Origin: an uncultured euryarchaeote
GTDB lineage: Archaea; Thermoplasmatota; Poseidoniia; Poseidoniales; Thalassarchaeaceae
DNA length: 10,234 nucleotides
Assembly (NCBI GenBank): GCA_937897085.1
Contig: CALCOR010000292.1
Location: 1-10,234, forward strand
Direction: 5' to 3'
The position numbers and the translations under genes were made by a program. The notes beneath the pieces are model-generated. The model searched no databases and was not told the origin of the DNA. It saw only the letters and a program-made list of their open reading frames with translations. This document shows positions 7,076 to 10,234 of this stretch, piece after piece (within the stretch, counting starts at the first letter, position 1; each line of letters opens with the position of its first letter).

Positions 7076-7092
7076 CGCTCGCTGAGCGAGCG
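7076..7092 (+). promoter_or_regulatory. Inverted element CGCTCGC-TGA-GCGAGCG upstream of the esterase gene
   Basis: A perfect 7-bp inverted repeat with a three-base spacer lies between the TATA-like box and the start codon. Its first 15 bases match the element at 2946-2960 except for the three central bases, and both sit just before a gene start. It could be a shared operator or a 5' RNA hairpin. Confidence 0.3.
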
Positions 7093-7108
7093 AGTGGGTA
7101 GCGTGCGC

Positions 7109-9811
7109 ATGCGAGAGCGAAATCGAGCCGGACTCCTCTCGCTGTTGCTGTTGCTGCAGGTCCTGCTCGTCAGCGTGAGCCCCCCTGTGGCCGCCGCCAC
7201 TGGCAATGAATCGGTGAGCATCGCCGCCGACGCCTCTGAGTTCGACTCAGGACAGTCGATTGGCTGGAACGTGACTCTCGCCGGCCTGGACGCCGGTGGT
7301 TACACGCTCGTCACTGAGTTCTACCAAGGATACTCCAACAACGGAACCCTACGCAATGCCAGCAGCGTGACGATCCCGCCATCGGGCAGCACTCAGGTCG
7401 TGAGCGGTTCCATCTTCGGTTACCTGGTGTGGAATGACACATACGAGTACACTCTGAGGGTGGAGTTGTGGGATTCGACACAGACGAACCTACTGGCCGT
7501 GGACGAGGTCGAGATGGTAATCTGGCAGCACACCATCCCGATTTCACCTTCGAAGTTCATCGTGTTCGGGGACTCGTTGAGCGACATGGGCAACGCCTAC
7601 AACTCAATTGCCAGGCTCCCTCAATCCCCCCCCTACTGGAACGGGAGGTTCTCTGACGGACCCGCCTGGGCTGAACTGGTTTCACAACAGATCGGTCTGA
7701 CCATCTCTCACGGAGGCGGCTCGGGAAGCGGGACCAACAGGGCGTACGGGGGAGCGCGCTCAGGTGGAGGATACACCAGTTTCGTGATACCCAACACCGG
7801 AACTCAAGTCAACGAATACACCAACAATTACTGGTTACAGCAGACAGATTTGGCCGTCATATGGATTGGTGGCAATGACTTCCTCGGAGGGGGGCAGCAA
7901 AACCCGCAGGTGGTCGTGAACAACATCGCCGACCACGTGACGGTCCTCAACCAGAACGGGGGGCAGCAGTTCCTCATACTGGACATGCCCTCTCTAGAAA
8001 GGACTCCCAACTACGCGGATGAGAGTGACAGCGACAAACAGGCGATGCACGCTCGTATGCTGGATTACAACAGCCGGCTGGCGAATGACATGGCCGCGCT
8101 GTCAATTTCGCTCAGCGTCTCCATACAGGTTGTCGCGATGCTGGAAATGTTCGAGACCATGGTCAGGAACGGATCGTTCTACGGAATCACGAATCCGACC
8201 GATAGAGCTTGCGACAGCGGTGAGGGGTTGTGCGAACAAGGTGACGCGATAGTGCCGAATCCCGAGGAATACATCTTCTTCGATGGCCTGCACCCCACGG
8301 CGACGACACAGCTGTTGGTTGCCCACTACGTTCTCGAGCAGATCAACACGCCGGACACCGACGGCGACGGCGTTGAGGATTCAGCTGACCTCTGCCCCAG
8401 CACACCATTGGGAGATGCGGTCAACCACCTCGGATGCCGACTCGCCGACCTCGACAGCGACAATGATGGTGTCAACGACGCCGACGACCGCTGCCCCAAC
8501 ACTCCTGACGGTGCCACGGTGGACCAGGACGGATGCGCTGAGTCGCAGAAAGATGACGACGAAGACGGCGTGATGAACGATGTCGACTCCTGCCCGAACA
8601 CACCCATCGATGAGCAGGCGGATGTGAACGGCTGCAGCGCGTCCCAGCGTGACACGGATGGCGACGGAGTCACCGATGACATCGATGACTGCCCGGGTAC
8701 CGACCCCGGTGCCGCGGTGAACGTCTACGGGTGTGCAGACAACCAGATGGATTACGACTGGGACGGGGTGATGAACGATGTCGACATCTGTCCATTCACC
8801 CCTTCGGGTGAGTCAGTCGATCCCAACGGCTGCTCGTTGAGTCAACTCGACACTGACGGGGACGGCGTCACCGATGACAATGACACCTGCCCGCTGACCC
8901 CAGCGGGAGAGATGGTCGACGCCCGTGGGTGCTCGCTGTCACAGTTGGATGGTGATGGCGATGGCGTCTCCGATGCCCTCGATGAATGCCCACTGACACC
9001 CGCGGGAGAGGTGGTCGATGAGCGCGGATGTGCCGCCATGGAACGTGACACCGACGGCGACGGCCGGATGGATGATGTAGACGAGTGCGTCGACCTGCCA
9101 GGCTCTATTCGTGGCTGCCCGATACTGTCTGTGAAGGTGAGCAGCGAGCAACCTGAGACGACAGACGCATCCGCACTACTCAACGTCACCGCGTCCTGCG
9201 AACAGGGATGCAACATGTCACTCTCAATCGCTGGTGAGCCGCTCACAGATATCGCGGATGGCGAGAGCGTCACGGTGCACGTCGAGCGCCCCACAGACAA
9301 GTATCATCTGACTGTGGAAGTGCGCATCGATGCTGGCAGCACTTGGGCGAGCAGTGAGGAGGAGATCAGTTGGCCGGTACCTGATGTCCCACCCGAAGAT
9401 GTGCAGCAGCCTGGACCACAAACTCCCGATGACGGGTCTGATACCGGTTCGACGAACGGCGAACAGTCCACTGCTGCTGATGACAAGGGCTGGCAGGCCT
9501 CCGGAAGCATGGTACAGCTTCTGATGGCGGCATTCTTCCTGGTTTGCATCATCGCCGTATTGGGGGTAATCATTCGGCAGAGCCGCGGCACTCGGACACC
9601 CAATCCGGAGGATTGGTTCTCGAGTCCTGTCGCCTCCACGGTCGAGGTCGAGCGGGACCTGCGCACTGCCGTACAACCGGTGGCGCCGAATCCTGAACTT
9701 TTCACACAACCCGCCCCTGCACAGCCTATTCCTGAGCAACCGTATCCCGCGCCTCCAACGGAGCAGCCCACATCAGACGGGTTGCCGAGCATCGAAGGGC
9801 TGTTCGACTGA
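7109..9811 (+). CDS. Secreted, membrane-anchored SGNH/GDSL esterase with eight TSP3-type calcium repeats
   Basis: A 900-residue surface protein. Domains in order: signal peptide (about 1-30, RERNR, a leucine-rich core, then VAAA); a beta-sandwich-like region (33-140); an SGNH hydrolase domain (about 147-412); eight thrombospondin type 3-like repeats (416-670); a beta domain (about 671-757); a Pro/Asp/Ser-rich linker; a membrane helix (about 801-822); and a proline-rich cytoplasmic tail. The hydrolase has all its blocks: GDSLSD (catalytic S156), NRAYGGA (oxyanion glycine region), GGND (N256) and DGLHPT (D392, H395), so it should be an active ester hydrolase outside the cell. Each repeat follows DxDxDGxxDxxDxCP...GC and should bind calcium and hold one disulphide. 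Nine N-x-S/T sequons suggest glycosylation. The ATG was chosen because it gives a normal signal peptide; in-frame TTG 7064, GTG 7094 and GTG 7103 are alternatives. The substrate (lipid, acetylated glycan or polyester) cannot be told. Confidence 0.88.
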   Translation: MRERNRAGLLSLLLLLQVLLVSVSPPVAAATGNESVSIAADASEFDSGQSIGWNVTLAGLDAGGYTLVTEFYQGYSNNGTLRNASSVTIPPSGSTQVVSGSIFGYLVWNDTYEYTLRVELWDSTQTNLLAVDEVEMVIWQHTIPISPSKFIVFGDSLSDMGNAYNSIARLPQSPPYWNGRFSDGPAWAELVSQQIGLTISHGGGSGSGTNRAYGGARSGGGYTSFVIPNTGTQVNEYTNNYWLQQTDLAVIWIGGNDFLGGGQQNPQVVVNNIADHVTVLNQNGGQQFLILDMPSLERTPNYADESDSDKQAMHARMLDYNSRLANDMAALSISLSVSIQVVAMLEMFETMVRNGSFYGITNPTDRACDSGEGLCEQGDAIVPNPEEYIFFDGLHPTATTQLLVAHYVLEQINTPDTDGDGVEDSADLCPSTPLGDAVNHLGCRLADLDSDNDGVNDADDRCPNTPDGATVDQDGCAESQKDDDEDGVMNDVDSCPNTPIDEQADVNGCSASQRDTDGDGVTDDIDDCPGTDPGAAVNVYGCADNQMDYDWDGVMNDVDICPFTPSGESVDPNGCSLSQLDTDGDGVTDDNDTCPLTPAGEMVDARGCSLSQLDGDGDGVSDALDECPLTPAGEVVDERGCAAMERDTDGDGRMDDVDECVDLPGSIRGCPILSVKVSSEQPETTDASALLNVTASCEQGCNMSLSIAGEPLTDIADGESVTVHVERPTDKYHLTVEVRIDAGSTWASSEEEISWPVPDVPPEDVQQPGPQTPDDGSDTGSTNGEQSTAADDKGWQASGSMVQLLMAAFFLVCIIAVLGVIIRQSRGTRTPNPEDWFSSPVASTVEVERDLRTAVQPVAPNPELFTQPAPAQPIPEQPYPAPPTEQPTSDGLPSIEGLFD
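8354..9118 (+). repeat. Eight tandem 99-nt units encoding 33-residue TSP3-type repeats
   Basis: The units start at 8354, 8453, 8552, 8651, 8750, 8849, 8948 and 9047; the last is shortened to 24 residues. The spacing is exactly 33 codons seven times, with no insertion or deletion. Each unit has an Asp-rich calcium loop, a CP cysteine and a closing GC cysteine, 16 cysteines in all. Units 4, 6 and 7 are the most alike at DNA level, while the others have drifted, which points to old duplication with length held by selection. Confidence 0.93.
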
Positions 9812-9834
9812 GTTCGTTATTCGATTCAGAACTC
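9810..9834 (+). terminator. Weak inverted repeat at the end of the esterase gene
   Basis: GAGTTC at 9810-9815 is complementary to GAACTC at 9829-9834 with a 13-base AT-rich loop, overlapping the stop codon. Only six pairs form and no T tract follows. It lies in the 71-nt gap between convergent genes and might help end transcription from either side. Confidence 0.2.
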
Positions 9835-9882
9835 TGAGACAATTGAGATCATGAAGAAGGGTTACACTGGCATAGTTGAATT

Positions 9883-10181
9883 GGGGAGCAGGGAGTAAGC
9901 CCCTTTCTGTTCACCGAATGGCTGGTTGCATTCAACTGTGCGTCCTACCCGTTCCTCTTCAGCGCGCCTCAACGGAACTGTTCGGACTTGCTCCGGCGGG
10001 GATGCTCGTCTCAGCCAGCGGTGGGCAACCTCTCCCTCTCGGGTTCACTGTACACACCCATGCCGGTTCGTTTCTGCTCCAGAGCCGACCCTCCCGGGTC
10101 TCTGGCTCTCGCCAGACCGCCTGCGCTGCGGAGAGGGGACTTTCCTCAGTGTCGAACACTGTCAGCAACCCTCCTGCTCCC
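9883..10181 (-). ncRNA. rnpB: RNase P RNA (catalytic subunit of ribonuclease P)
   Basis: This RNA is the ribozyme part of RNase P, which cuts the 5' leader from tRNA precursors. The minus strand carries the universal core. CR-I is GAGGAAAGTCCCC (10147-10135), CR-IV is GGAGCAAGTCC (9994-9984), and CR-V is ACAGAAAGGGGCTTAC (9910-9895). Helix P4 forms as AG(U)CCCC with GGGGCUU, with the conserved bulged U. Helix P1 is perfect: GGGAGCAGG (10181-10173) pairs with CCTGCTCCC (9892-9884). Helix P2 is GGTTGC (10170-10165) with GCAACC (9929-9924), and P3 is a short hairpin, CAGTGT-TCG-ACACTG. The length of about 299 nt is normal. The ends are set from P1 and may be off by a few bases. A weak TATA-like TTGATAGC (10213-10206) lies 25-32 nt upstream. 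It converges with the esterase gene. Confidence 0.96.
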
Positions 10182-10234
10182 GCATCTTCGTCCGGGTCGA
10201 CGGTCGCTATCAACCCGTCGCATGCTCACAAGTC
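10182..10234 (-). other. Upstream flank of rnpB to the window edge
   Basis: These 53 bases hold no visible gene. They probably contain the rnpB promoter: TTGATAGC at 10213-10206 is the only candidate TATA-like element, and it is weak. Confidence 0.25.

Noticed and set aside
8354..9118. Regular direct repeats as a possible CRISPR array or non-coding minisatellite
   Set aside because: The period is 99 nt, in frame, and encodes Asp/Cys calcium-binding repeats. DNA identity is lower than protein similarity and there are no repeat-spacer boundaries.
9851..9898. 15-residue plus-strand mini-ORF (MKKGYTGIVELGSRE)
   Set aside because: It is very short, runs into the 3' end of rnpB on the other strand, and has no supporting start signal.
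9959..10213. 84-codon open frame on the minus strand
   Set aside because: It lies almost wholly within the RNase P RNA, whose helices and conserved motifs explain the sequence. The translation has no recognisable domain.

Overview
The window looks like a chromosomal segment from a marine planktonic archaeon. The best guess is Thermoplasmatota, Marine Group II (Poseidoniales), with moderate confidence. The reasons are mixed. GC content is fairly high, and there are few good Shine-Dalgarno sites. At least one gene has an archaeal TATA-like box about 27 nt before its start codon, as expected for leaderless mRNA. The surface protein has a signal peptide, TSP3 calcium repeats, a C-terminal membrane anchor and many N-glycosylation sequons. 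The RNase P RNA shows the conserved core but does not by itself settle the domain. No mobile element, CRISPR array, tRNA or rRNA is visible.

Layout. A minus-strand cluster (about 61-2305) is read from right to left: an extended-SDR NAD-dependent sugar-nucleotide epimerase/dehydratase, a membrane-anchored thioredoxin-like protein with a CGHC site, and a VKOR-family membrane protein. The last two are coupled as TGA-ATG with no gap, so they form a split VKOR/thioredoxin disulphide-forming pair. A truncated ORF may follow at the left edge. The divergent spacer (2306-2536) holds a possible broken minus-strand small gene. On the plus strand come an 88-residue conserved-looking small protein (2537-2803) with a strong 14-bp hairpin behind it, a membrane-anchored family 2 glycosyltransferase of the dolichol-phosphate sugar synthase type (2969-3931), a 12-TM RND/MMPL-type transporter (about 4006-7044), and a 900-residue secreted SGNH/GDSL esterase with eight exact 33-residue calcium-binding repeats (about 7109-9811). 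Facing it on the minus strand is RNase P RNA, rnpB (9883-10181), which fills the apparently empty right end.

How the genes may work together (inference): most of the window serves the cell envelope. The glycosyltransferase and epimerase fit sugar supply for surface glycans or glycolipids, and the RND/MMPL protein fits export of a lipid-like molecule. The esterase is a large glycosylated surface protein. Its eight repeats carry 16 regularly spaced cysteines, and the transporter's outer loops carry six more. The Trx/VKOR pair is the kind of machine that would form such disulphides. The most noteworthy items are the rnpB gene, the split Trx-VKOR pair beside cysteine-rich exported proteins, the 33-residue repeat array fused to an esterase, a 15-nt inverted motif shared by two promoter regions, and the possible decayed gene in the divergent spacer.
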